Source of the DNA: Leptolyngbyaceae cyanobacterium T60_A2020_046
GTDB taxonomy: Bacteria > Cyanobacteriota > Cyanobacteriia > Phormidesmidales > Phormidesmidaceae
Assembly: GCA_015272155.1 (NCBI GenBank)
Contig: JACYME010000008.1
Coordinates: 1 to 56,066 of the forward strand
Reading direction: 5' to 3'
Length of the DNA stretch: 56,066 bases
The notes under the pieces were generated by a model. The model was given only the letters and a program-made list of their open reading frames with translations, was not told the origin of the DNA and did no database searches. Each line of letters opens with the position of its first letter. Position 1 is the stretch's first letter. Made by a program: the position numbers and the translations under genes. Positions 26,455-34,987 of the stretch are shown one piece after another.

Positions 26455-26567
26455 GGGCAAAACGGGGGTAAAGAACAGAAAACTTGAGCGCTGGCTGAGC
26501 ACTCATCCTTAAGCTACGTCAACACCACAAGCTCATCCGCCAATTCCAAGCATTCCCGAGAACTTGA

Positions 26568-28253
26568 CTACTTAAACTCGGCCACCTTGTTGGACTTTTT
26601 CAATTGCCTGAGTTCTTTTTTCGAGAGTTTGACGTTTGAGCCCTCTTCTAGGCTTTGTTTTAGACGTTCTTGGCGATCAATATCGGGCAACTTGAGCACG
26701 ATTCCTGCCGCCAGCCAGTAATACACATTCACCGGGTCTACATCCAACGGATAGTAATAGGGAAAATAGCTGATAAAGAGCACAAAAACCCACATTGATG
26801 CGGCATAGCCCCGCAAGTTTGGATCTTTTACGGAACGATAGGCCCGAAACGTTGCAATCGTCAGCATCGTGAACAAGGCCAACAGCGCAATTAGGCCCGT
26901 CACACCAATTTCATACATCACCTTGGAGTGATAGGTTTCAACTAACTCGGTCTCCCCAAAGATACGGGCTGCATTCGTTGCCCGACCTAGGCCGCGGCCT
27001 AAAAAGCCCTGTTGCTTACTATATGCCCACTCGAGCTGCTGTATAATAAAAGATTGGGGCGGTGATGCATTCCAACGCGAAATAAAGCTATCAATCCGCT
27101 CTCGGACAATCTCTGGGTTTTGGGCAGAGACGTAGCTTAGGATGAAAAACAGCCCGACCCCAACTGGAATAAAGCGTTTTAGATTGGTAATTTGTCCGGT
27201 CAAGATTAAGAGAAGACCGACCGCCGCAGGCACCAATGCCAACGCGATTCTTTGGCCCGATAGCACGGACATGATCCCCACTGAGGCGAGAGCACCCACG
27301 CCCATCATGCGCCAGAAAAAGGAGCGATCGCTGAACGCCGTACCAAACGCGAAAAAGGCGCTAGAAATCAAAAACCAACCCCACTGCCACGGAGCAACAA
27401 AGGTTCCTGGCAAACGAATCTGTCGATGCTCAGGGGTGTAGAGCAGAGAACCTCCTACAAAACATCGAGATTCCAAAGATGCCCTGAATAACTCTTGGCC
27501 TGTACCCTGCGTCCCTTGGCACACTCCAGCCTTGAGCATGAGATACTGCATAAACCCCAGTCCGCAGCAAATGATGATTAACAAAACCTGTATCCGCAGG
27601 AGAAAATATAAATCCTCCTTTGTACGAATGAGATAGTAAATGCAGGTGATCAAAAGCAGGTAGCCCACTAACGCTTTGATACCCATAATGCCCAGTAGGA
27701 TTGGCTTCTCGTTGCCAGCGGCGGCTATTTGTTGGGCTCCATTAACCACTAGCAAAGTTGTCGCACAAAGCGTCATCAAAATGATTAACGGGATTCTGAT
27801 AGCTTGGGGCAGAATCAGGGGCTGCCTGTTCTTGCGGCAAAACTGAACAACGCCAATTAGGGCTGGGAAGAAAATGGCATCTTTGGCGAGCTGAAGAATA
27901 GCACTACCACCTAAGGCATAGGTGACAGTACCACTAAATGGCAGATAGATGATGAAGCCATAGATGGCATAGCGGGGATACTTAAATGCGAGGGCGAGAC
28001 ACATCAACGCCATAAAGGCAGCGGCCCCCAACTTGGGCTCAACTAAGACCCCTGCAAGAAAGCCGACTAGCAATGAAAATGCCGTTGCGGCGATCGTGAA
28101 CTGTATCAGTTGTTGCTTTGCCCTGGCCTCTTCTCGCTTTTTTTTCAGTTGCTCTTTGAAGGACAATTGGGGCTCGTTGCCTGCGCTCTTAGACTGGGCT
28201 TTACGCCGTCCTTTGCGTTTTGCTTTTGCGGGTTTCGCTTTCGCTGTGACCAT
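26568..28253 (-). CDS. hpsL: Hormogonium polysaccharide biosynthesis protein HpsL (polymerase/ligase-like)
   Basis: A 561-residue integral membrane protein with a very basic N-terminus (KAKPAKAKRKGRRK...), about eleven predicted membrane helices and a charged C-terminal tail. The core FIIYLPFSGTVTYALGGSA, LGFMQYLMLKAGVCQGTQG and a long periplasmic stretch with RHIxRPGTF-like residues (RQIRLPGTFVAPWQWGW) match the HpsL/O-antigen-ligase-like family. In Nostoc, hps genes make the secreted polysaccharide that hormogonia need for gliding; HpsL probably polymerises or exports it. ATG 28253 fits the family; an in-frame GTG at 28274 is less likely. First gene of the minus-strand hpsL-N-O-P operon, 113 bases before hpsN. 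Confidence 0.87.
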   Translation of the reverse strand: MVTAKAKPAKAKRKGRRKAQSKSAGNEPQLSFKEQLKKKREEARAKQQLIQFTIAATAFSLLVGFLAGVLVEPKLGAAAFMALMCLALAFKYPRYAIYGFIIYLPFSGTVTYALGGSAILQLAKDAIFFPALIGVVQFCRKNRQPLILPQAIRIPLIILMTLCATTLLVVNGAQQIAAAGNEKPILLGIMGIKALVGYLLLITCIYYLIRTKEDLYFLLRIQVLLIIICCGLGFMQYLMLKAGVCQGTQGTGQELFRASLESRCFVGGSLLYTPEHRQIRLPGTFVAPWQWGWFLISSAFFAFGTAFSDRSFFWRMMGVGALASVGIMSVLSGQRIALALVPAAVGLLLILTGQITNLKRFIPVGVGLFFILSYVSAQNPEIVRERIDSFISRWNASPPQSFIIQQLEWAYSKQQGFLGRGLGRATNAARIFGETELVETYHSKVMYEIGVTGLIALLALFTMLTIATFRAYRSVKDPNLRGYAASMWVFVLFISYFPYYYPLDVDPVNVYYWLAAGIVLKLPDIDRQERLKQSLEEGSNVKLSKKELRQLKKSNKVAEFK

Positions 28254-28274
28254 AGGGCAGAGACAACTCAACAC

Positions 28275-28822
28275 GTATCAGAACAGAGCAGAATATCCTC
28301 AGCGCGATCGCGCTGAACATTGCTTCAAAGATGCAGTTCTTAGAGGATGTTTTAAAGGGGTGGATTTGAGCATCAGAAGCGACATATACAGATGACCTCA
28401 ATGCTTGAAACCCTTATTCCCTTGTTGCTAGTTCTCCATCGCCAAGGTGGTTCAAGCTACCCTGGAAGACTTTTCAAACGCCCTCTTAGAGCGACTGGCC
28501 AAGGTAGCTAGGTCTGGAGACCCTAGAACTAGGCTAGATTTCGTTTGAGTTGCCTGCCTGCAGCCTCAACCTGCGTCAGTGACACTGGGCTGGAGGGGAA
28601 AGGGACAAACTCAATTCAGGACACTCTCCTCAAAAAAATGCCGCAACACGCCCAGTGTATTGCACCCGACCCTCAAATCTGGAGCCTGATGGGACGTGCT
28701 TTCCGTAGATATACGAAATCTTTACACGGGTTCCTGAGGCTTTGCAGATTTCTTGAGGACTCGAAACTCATCGGCTCTGAGGGTGGTTTTGCGGTGTGGG
28801 CGTTATGCTTGAGAAACGATCC
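28275..28822. other. non-coding stretch upstream of hpsL
   Basis: About 550 bases between hpsL and the 3' end of the pentapeptide membrane-protein gene. It should contain the hps promoter. A bulged hairpin lies at 28509-28527 (ctaggtct/agaccctag). A plus-strand frame at 28545-28826 has no recognisable domain. I see no further feature. Confidence 0.4.
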
Positions 28823-30100
28823 CTAGCGACCAAGACGGTTTTCGATGCCTTCACAGCCGCCGGGGATAGTCGCCCGAGCGCGATCGCCACACCACTGACA
28901 ACAATATTGACGTTGCGCGTCAGACATCCGTTTCACCCCAGTAAAATCCACACCTTCCACAACGGCCCCGGTGTGAGCTCCAGTTTCGTAATTGGGGAGA
29001 GTGTTGCGACTCCGGGGAGAGGCCGTCTCCGGGGAACCACAGAATAACTGAGCCCCCATTAGGTCAGCCCCTGCAAGGTTTGCATAGTAGAGGATGGTGC
29101 GCGTCAACGTTGCGCGGACGAGGTCGGCTCGGGAAAGGTCGGCGCGAATGAGGTTGGCATCACTGAGATCCGTCCACCGTAGATCAGTGCCCGAGAGATC
29201 AGACCCAGCCAACATGGCACCCAGGTTAATGACCCGTACCCCATTGGCGCGATCGTCAGCATAGCCCCCAGAACCATCCAGAATTGGGCGTCCTAGGTGG
29301 CGATCGCGCTTCAACGGCGTCAGCAGTTTTGACCGGGACAAAAACCGAATCACCTTGGCCTTGCCAGGGCCATCAACGCTGCCCAAAATCGCAGCGGTGC
29401 GAGCTTCCGCAATGATGCGCTCTTGGGGCCAATCTTCGAGCAGCCCTTCATCATCAAGCACCAAATCCGACACCCCCTGAAAATAGGAGTCAATGGTTTG
29501 TTGTTGGGTAATGAGGTTTTGCTGCTGGGTGAGATCGCGGGAGATGACATACTGTCGCCATGCGACGTAGAGCGCCAGCATCGCGACAAAAATTTGCCCA
29601 ATCGCACCCAAAAAGTCCCCAAGCGCGCCGATCACTTCCCAGCGAATCGTGCGCCCCCAAGCCTGAATGGCGCGATTGATGCCCACTACCTGCATAAGCC
29701 CAAACACCCCGAGCCCGAATACTGGAATTGCCAAAAGCAAACGTTGTTGTTGAGGGGATAGGGCTGCGAGTAGCCCGGCCAGCGCTGGGCGAATAAAGCG
29801 CCACGAAATTCCGATACAGAGCAACGCGCCCACCAGCGTAAGCCAGCTCAGGCTAAACCCCAACCCGAGGAAAAGGAGCACAGCTCCTAGACCCAAAATC
29901 AAGGGCGTAGGCAGGCTTTTCTCAGGGGAAAGGGGCGATCGCGCCTCAATCAGATTCATTTCGTCAGATTCTGATCCGTTGCTGACGTCAGCCGCCCTAT
30001 CGCGATCGTTGTTACCAGGCGATGATAATCCGTTACCCGTCACCGCACTCGGGGAGACTTCTAGACTCGGTTTGGAATCGGTATCAGATTCAGCAGTCAT
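28823..30100 (-). CDS. Membrane-anchored pentapeptide-repeat protein
   Basis: A 425-residue protein with a Ser/Asp-rich disordered N-terminus (about 1-60), membrane segments near PLILGLGAVLLFLGLGFSL and LLLAIPVFGLGVFGLMQVVG and a further helix QIFVAMLALYVAWRQYV, then a cytoplasmic coiled segment RDLTQQQNLITQQQTID, a helical domain, and a short run of pentapeptides (LAGSDLSGTDLRWTDLSDAN...). The C-terminus has a Cys pair (YCCQWC). This layout recurs in cyanobacteria; function is unknown. Start ATG 30100. It stands alone, co-directional with hpsL but 570 bases upstream. Confidence 0.78.
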   Translation of the reverse strand: MTAESDTDSKPSLEVSPSAVTGNGLSSPGNNDRDRAADVSNGSESDEMNLIEARSPLSPEKSLPTPLILGLGAVLLFLGLGFSLSWLTLVGALLCIGISWRFIRPALAGLLAALSPQQQRLLLAIPVFGLGVFGLMQVVGINRAIQAWGRTIRWEVIGALGDFLGAIGQIFVAMLALYVAWRQYVISRDLTQQQNLITQQQTIDSYFQGVSDLVLDDEGLLEDWPQERIIAEARTAAILGSVDGPGKAKVIRFLSRSKLLTPLKRDRHLGRPILDGSGGYADDRANGVRVINLGAMLAGSDLSGTDLRWTDLSDANLIRADLSRADLVRATLTRTILYYANLAGADLMGAQLFCGSPETASPRSRNTLPNYETGAHTGAVVEGVDFTGVKRMSDAQRQYCCQWCGDRARATIPGGCEGIENRLGR

Positions 30101-30879
30101 AGGCTAAGAGCTAAGTTATAGAGGAAACCTTAAGGGCGCTAAAACCTTGATTCAGCAAGGCTTTGGCGACTCTAAGCGGGATGCAAGATCAACCGTCTGA
30201 AAGCATTGCCATCCAACGATTCCGGCGATCTTAGGAAATCAGGTCTCAATACCCGACCAAAGTAAGCTTAATCAGCTTTTAAGAGTAAACGGATCTAAAA
30301 TGCGTCCCGTCCCTTCCTGTTTCCGGACACTAACCCTATCGTCGATAATTTTGCAACAGGTGAGCACAAGAAGGTGACCTATACAGAATGTTGTATCGCC
30401 CTTGGCAATGCTGCTGTTTCGCAGCATAAAATCCGAGAACTGTCACCCTTCGATGTTCTCAGATAGAAAACAACAACCGTCTCGACACGCACTAAGGATT
30501 GTCATCACTTTACCGCTTCATGCTTAGAGAGCAAGGGGTGCAGCTCCTCGCAGATGCAAGCCTGCGCTATCCTCGGCGGGAGACTCTTATAACTCGTTGG
30601 CACTCAGCAGTAGGCAACGGCGATCGCCTATCCGTCACAAACGGCCCTCAACTATGAGCGTTCTACACCCAGCATAAGCACACCCAATAGACGCTAAAAG
30701 ATTCAGGGAAATGCGCGATCGCGGGCCCCCTCGGGAACTCTGACCTAGGGTTTTCTTTAGGAGACGTAGGTTCTCCCATAACAAAAGGCCGCATCTTCCC
30801 CATCAGTGCTTTGAGGTGCGATCGCACCCTGACGAACCGACTCTAGAGAGCCACAACTTTTCCAAATCAGGTGATAACC
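30101..30879. other. long non-coding stretch between divergent genes
   Basis: About 780 bases without a supportable gene. A perfect hairpin atgctgc/gcagcat lies at 30408-30427, followed by gagaac...gttctc near 30434-30460. A further stem ggaga...tctcc lies near 30760-30776. The length is unusual for this window and leaves room for an untranslated leader or small RNA, which I cannot confirm. Confidence 0.4.
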
Positions 30880-31842
30880 ATGGCGAATAACCAAGAGCAG
30901 GCTAAGATTTACGATGATCCACTCTGGAAAAAAGCCCTTAAAAAGCCAGGATATGCTAGCAGAAAGCTCACCCGTAAGATGCAGCATATATTTCAAGACG
31001 CCATCAGACTTACCACACAGAATCCTGAAGCGTGGGGAATCATCAATCAAACGGAGATTCGCATGATTGGCCTACGAAGAAGCGGCAATCATGCCCTAAT
31101 TAAGTGGATTCAAAAGCAGCAAGAGGGCAAGTTCACCCACATTAATGATATCCCTGTCAGAGAAAATCCATATCGTCATGAATATGAATACTTCATCGAT
31201 CACTATCCCGAATATCCCAAGGTGATTCAGCGACTTCAGCGAGAATCCAGGGGAATATTTGAACCTAAAGATTGCCTAATTTACAATTATGAAGACCATA
31301 CCTTAGGAGAAATATTAGATCCAGGATTAGAGAGAAAGCATGACTGGTATGTCGGAAAAAGTGCAAAAAGGATCGATATTCTCATCATGAGAGATCCATT
31401 TAATCTATTGGCCAGCCGTATAAAAAAAGGTTTTATTAGTGTTAAGTCAACGCGGGCAAACTTCACCGATCTATGGCTATCCTACGCGCGGGAGTTTGTG
31501 GGGGAAACAAACTACCTGACCCATAATAAAGTTTGCGTAAGCTACAACCGTTGGATTCAAGATGAAGCCTACCGCCGGGAAATTGCAGAGCAACTGGGGC
31601 TTACCTTTACCGATGCAGGCTTCAATCATGTTGCCCGCCGTGCCGGGGGAAGTTCCTTTGATGGTACTCAACACAATGGCGACCCGACCAAAATGGACTT
31701 GACGGGACGGTGGCGTCACTATCTAGACAACAATCTATATCGAAGCTTACTAAACAATCCCGAGATCATGGCCTATTCAGAGAAGATTTTTGGGCAAGTC
31801 GAGGGATTAAATGAAGTTCGCTCGGTTCTGAATATGGAATAA
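30880..31842 (+). CDS. Sulfotransferase-like P-loop protein
   Basis: A 320-residue protein of the sulfotransferase-like P-loop superfamily. The 5'-phosphosulfate loop resembles IGLRRSGNHALIKWI (near residue 67) and the 3'-phosphate motif IDILIMRDPFNLLASRI (near 167), both as in PAPS-dependent sulfotransferases. There is no signal peptide or membrane helix. Its codons are visibly more AT-rich than those of flanking genes (many AAA, ATT, GAA), and it sits between two roughly 800-base non-coding stretches, which suggests acquisition. ATG 30880 follows AGGTG; the GTG at 30871 is less likely. Substrate unknown; sulfation of an extracellular polysaccharide is one possibility given the hps cluster 2.6 kb away. 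A kinase-like P-loop protein is the alternative. Confidence 0.6.
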   Translation: MANNQEQAKIYDDPLWKKALKKPGYASRKLTRKMQHIFQDAIRLTTQNPEAWGIINQTEIRMIGLRRSGNHALIKWIQKQQEGKFTHINDIPVRENPYRHEYEYFIDHYPEYPKVIQRLQRESRGIFEPKDCLIYNYEDHTLGEILDPGLERKHDWYVGKSAKRIDILIMRDPFNLLASRIKKGFISVKSTRANFTDLWLSYAREFVGETNYLTHNKVCVSYNRWIQDEAYRREIAEQLGLTFTDAGFNHVARRAGGSSFDGTQHNGDPTKMDLTGRWRHYLDNNLYRSLLNNPEIMAYSEKIFGQVEGLNEVRSVLNME

Positions 31843-32649
31843 CTCAAGGGTTGCAGCCTTGAAATAGGGGCCTGACCACTCCGATATCTAGTGCTCATTC
31901 AAGGCACTAGACGATGAAAGCGTGATAGAACTCGAAAGGATATATCTAGAAAAATGTTTCGGAAAATTGTCCGCACACAGCCAAAAGTCTGTCAGGAAGA
32001 GTTCTTTAGCCACTCATCATCCCTCGGAGAATGACCACGTTTACCCCTTCAGTGCTTGGCCTAGGCTGCTCTGGATACGGTTACAGCATTTTTGAAGCCA
32101 GTGAGGTTCAAAAACAGCCCCACAATCATTGCCATCAGGAGATAAGGTATCCTTCACCAAGCAAGGAAATACTGTATTTACCTAAGCCTGTTTGATACGG
32201 GCTGTGTGGGTGCGGCGGAGCCAGTAATTGAGTTCGGCGCGGGTGCAGTCGCGTTCGCAGGCGGTAGTGGCGTAGCGTAGACGACAGTGCAACTCCAGAA
32301 TGCGAAGGGAGCGATCGCAGGGGGTGGCGGGGATAAGCAATGGCTCCGGTAAAACTGAGTGGTGGTATCAATTCTCTGAAGCAGGACGACAAAACCTGTC
32401 TCTTCAAAGCCCTGCTCCCAATCGTGGGGGTTGGGGTGAGGGCCAAGTGTTGCAGCAAAGTGCAGAACTGGCATGACCTGAGAAAACCACAAGCCCGATC
32501 GCGTCTATCCCCCATCAAAATCCGTGATCTGGGGCACAGGTGTCGCAGCCCTAACCCGATTAGGGAGAATACTACGTGCCATAAAAGCAGCGCTTCCTGA
32601 ACTTGGTTCAAGAAGCACCGCAGTATGAAATAGATTGAGCGATCGCGCG
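31843..32649. other. long non-coding stretch with possible gene remnants
   Basis: About 800 bases. Two small hairpins follow the sulfotransferase-like gene (caagg/ccttg at 31844-31861; ctagtgc/gcactag at 31888-31910). The minus strand carries a 52-codon frame (32182-32340) with protein-like composition but no ATG. No complete gene is supportable. Confidence 0.4.
32182..32340 (-). pseudogene. possible remnant of a small protein gene, no ATG
   Basis: This frame reads like protein (RSLRILELHCRLRYATTACE, ending YWLRRTHTARIKQA) and is stopped upstream by TGA. It has no ATG; the only candidate start is TTG 32340. Just upstream, another minus frame reads GFEETGFVVLLQRIDTTTQF, so a frame change near 32335 may split one older gene. 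I do not recognise the family. Confidence 0.25.
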
Positions 32650-33039
32650 TTATCGGCTCGTTAGGGCATGTTCAACCTGGCGCTCAGGGGTAGATGGCAT
32701 GCGATCAAGCATGTACTGCCGCCAGAGTTCCGACAGATCCTCCGCCCGCATCCGCCAATCGGGGTTAAGGCGATACATCCGGCGCGGACGTCCCCGCCCC
32801 TCGACCTTTTTCCAGTAACCATCGATCGCGCGTTGATCTTCCAAAAACTTCAGCGCACTATACAGCACCGTATCGGATAGCCGATAGTCAGCATAGGTTT
32901 CGGTAAGCTTTTGAATCAGCTCTGTGCCGTAGGAATCTTGCTGTAAAAGGACAGCCAGAACGTAGCACACAGCCAGTTCTTTATTGAGGTAAACCGGCGG
33001 TGGATCCTCAAAGAACTGATAAATATCTTCAAATTTCAT
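32650..33039 (-). CDS. PadR-family transcriptional regulator
   Basis: A 129-residue DNA-binding protein. The winged-helix domain spans most of the length: ELAVCYVLAVLLQQDSYGTE and LSDTVLYSALKFLEDQRAI form the helix-turn-helix, then GYWKKVEGRGRPRRMYRL is the wing. The short C-terminal helix (SELWRQYMLDRM) serves dimerisation, as in the compact PadR subfamily. ATG 33039 has GAGGAG seven bases upstream, a strong ribosome-binding site. PadR proteins usually repress a linked gene; none is adjacent, so the target is unknown. It may bind its own promoter in the AT-rich stretch upstream. Confidence 0.85.
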   Translation of the reverse strand: MKFEDIYQFFEDPPPVYLNKELAVCYVLAVLLQQDSYGTELIQKLTETYADYRLSDTVLYSALKFLEDQRAIDGYWKKVEGRGRPRRMYRLNPDWRMRAEDLSELWRQYMLDRMPSTPERQVEHALTSR

Positions 33040-33550
33040 CGGATTGCTCCTCGTTCTTAAACGCCGATATTAAAGCGTGGGCAAAATTGCAGTGGCAAAC
33101 TTCACCACGGAGCTCAAATCCTGGGGAGGTTGTGTGGCACTCGGTAAGCCTTACATCACACAAGCCATCAGCAGATGAGCCTATCGTCTGGCTATCCATT
33201 CATTAGCGAGGCCATCACCCAGGGCAGTCTCCCAGTTTTGAGAGCGATCCCCGACCCAACTAATGAATTTCTTGTTGGTAGGTTAATTCTAATCACTGGC
33301 GTTTGACTTCAGAGCATTGAGGGCTCAGACAGTAACTATCTGCAAATTTTTTTAGACATTATTAAATAATTTCTGTCAAAGAAAAATGAGCAGTAGATAT
33401 CAAGGCCATTTCCAGGACTTTACGGGGGAAGTTTCCTTGACCCGTCATCCTCCCTTGAACCCTGAATCCCAGCCGTCACGAGTCATTGGTTTTTATATCG
33501 GTTTCTACTTGTTTTTTATATCGGTTTCTACTTGAGAGGTGTGGCATCCC
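33040..33550. other. AT-rich intergenic region upstream of padR
   Basis: About 510 bases, richer in A+T than its surroundings between 33340 and 33400, with no gene I can support. It ends in a tandem 22/23-bp repeat (33489-33533) next to the 3' end of the GTPase gene. Confidence 0.4.
33489..33533. repeat. two tandem copies of a 22/23-bp unit
   Basis: The unit G-T(5 or 6)-ATATCGGTTTCTACTT occurs twice in direct succession (33489-33510 and 33511-33533), differing only by one T in the T-run. It lies just beyond the 3' end of the minus-strand GTPase gene. It looks like a recent tandem duplication. Confidence 0.75.
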
Positions 33551-34987
33551 CTAGGATTGACGGGCGGCGGCGGCGAGTTCGGCCTCAATCTCGCGGCGCA
33601 GGCGAGCGACGGTGGAGTCGGTGTCAATTTGGCTGAGGATGTCTTTCATCACTGCTTTGACGCCCTCTGGCCCCCAGGTGCAGCCACGTTCCAGGTAAAC
33701 TTGGGCGGCTTTTCCCACGGCGTAGGTGCCATAGCCTGCGGCTCCGGCCTGGGCGGCCATGGCCCCTAAAAGTGCTGTAAACCCAGACACCCCATCGATC
33801 GCGCTCCATGCAACGGCGGCGGTTTTGCCCCCTCCCAATAGCAATCCTGTGCCCAGTTCACTCAGCAGTAGAACGCCAGACCCTTTGGCGATCGCGATCC
33901 AGAGTTTGCGGGCTTCGTGCTGGGTCACGGGCAGCCCATAGAGTTTTGCCAAGGCTCGAATCATCAGCAAATCGGCCATAAAGCCACCGAGCAGATCCAA
34001 GACTGCGATGGGATTCAAGGCAACGGCGAGGGATTTGTATTTGGCAAACTTCCAGATCAGATCCTCCGCGTCTTGATCGTGGAGGGCGATCGCGCGACGG
34101 GCAATTTCGGTTTCTAGGGAATCCGCCTCACGTAGGGCATTCAGGGCAATCAGGGCAGTGCCGTCTTGGCGGGCAATGGTCAATAACGCTTGTTTCAGAT
34201 CATCCAATTGGGGGGGCGGGGTTTCCCACTCGTGGGTGATGGTGCCATCGGGCCACTCGATGCGCACCTGAAGCGGGGCAGGGGCAGCGGCCACCATCAC
34301 AATATCATCAACAGACAGGGCGACGTTGGGCTGGCGATCGCCACTACTTTTCCAAAGACGGGCTAGGGCGTCATAAATGGCCGCGCGATCGGTGTCTGGA
34401 TAGAGATCAATCTTGTTAAACACTAACAGTAGCGGTTTGCGGGCGGTCTGCAACTCTGCCAGGGCTGCATATTCCGTGCGGGTAATATCTCCCGCCACCA
34501 CAAACAAAATGAGGTCAGCTTGGTAGGCGACTTCCTGGGCTATGTCGCTACGGGCCTGACCGTCCACCTCATCTAGACCGGGAGTGTCAATCAGTTCGAT
34601 TTGGGGGAGTTCGTCGGCGTCGTGAACGGGGTCGATCGCGGGATGCCACATCACCGATCGCGGCCAGCGTGTCACCCCATGCAGTGGCCCAGTAGGCAGC
34701 ACCGACTCCCCCAACAGAGCATTAATCACAGCGGACTTACCCCGACTCACCAACCCAAAGACTGCAATGCGCAGCACCGGATTAGCCAGCCGGGCCTCCA
34801 GTGCCGACAGCGCATTGACGCGATCTTTGACAGTGGCGTGCTGGACATTGTCTTCTGTCACTCTACCCTGGAGAACACGAGAGTGACGCTGTGCCGCCTG
34901 ACGGAGGCTCAAGCGAACACGGTTCAACCAAGTAGCACGGGATTCAGTCACAGCGGCGGGGGAGGGATCGGGCGCAGGGGAAATCAA
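33551..34987 (-). CDS. GTP-binding protein with C-terminal membrane domain (DUF697-like)
   Basis: A 478-residue GTPase. G1 is VFGLVSRGKSAVINALLG, G3 is LIDTPGLDEVDG, and G4 is LLVFNKIDLYP. After the G domain (about 70-300) comes a hydrophobic, Ala/Gly-rich region (about 315-440, AVLDLLGGFMADLLMIRALA and later SELGTGLLLGGGKTAAVAW) as in the DUF697 family of cyanobacterial membrane-associated GTPases. Its TTG start at 34987 overlaps the TGA of the upstream GTPase in a TTGA junction, so it is probably translated by coupling; an internal GTG at 34948 is an alternative. Function unknown; likely a membrane-associated GTPase partner of its neighbour. Confidence 0.82.
   Translation of the reverse strand: MISPAPDPSPAAVTESRATWLNRVRLSLRQAAQRHSRVLQGRVTEDNVQHATVKDRVNALSALEARLANPVLRIAVFGLVSRGKSAVINALLGESVLPTGPLHGVTRWPRSVMWHPAIDPVHDADELPQIELIDTPGLDEVDGQARSDIAQEVAYQADLILFVVAGDITRTEYAALAELQTARKPLLLVFNKIDLYPDTDRAAIYDALARLWKSSGDRQPNVALSVDDIVMVAAAPAPLQVRIEWPDGTITHEWETPPPQLDDLKQALLTIARQDGTALIALNALREADSLETEIARRAIALHDQDAEDLIWKFAKYKSLAVALNPIAVLDLLGGFMADLLMIRALAKLYGLPVTQHEARKLWIAIAKGSGVLLLSELGTGLLLGGGKTAAVAWSAIDGVSGFTALLGAMAAQAGAAGYGTYAVGKAAQVYLERGCTWGPEGVKAVMKDILSQIDTDSTVARLRREIEAELAAAARQS

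Noticed and set aside
31955-32190. two short plus frames with an apparent ATGA overlap after the sulfotransferase-like gene
   Set aside because: 26 and 53 codons, no family, weak ribosome-binding sites; the overlap is probably chance.
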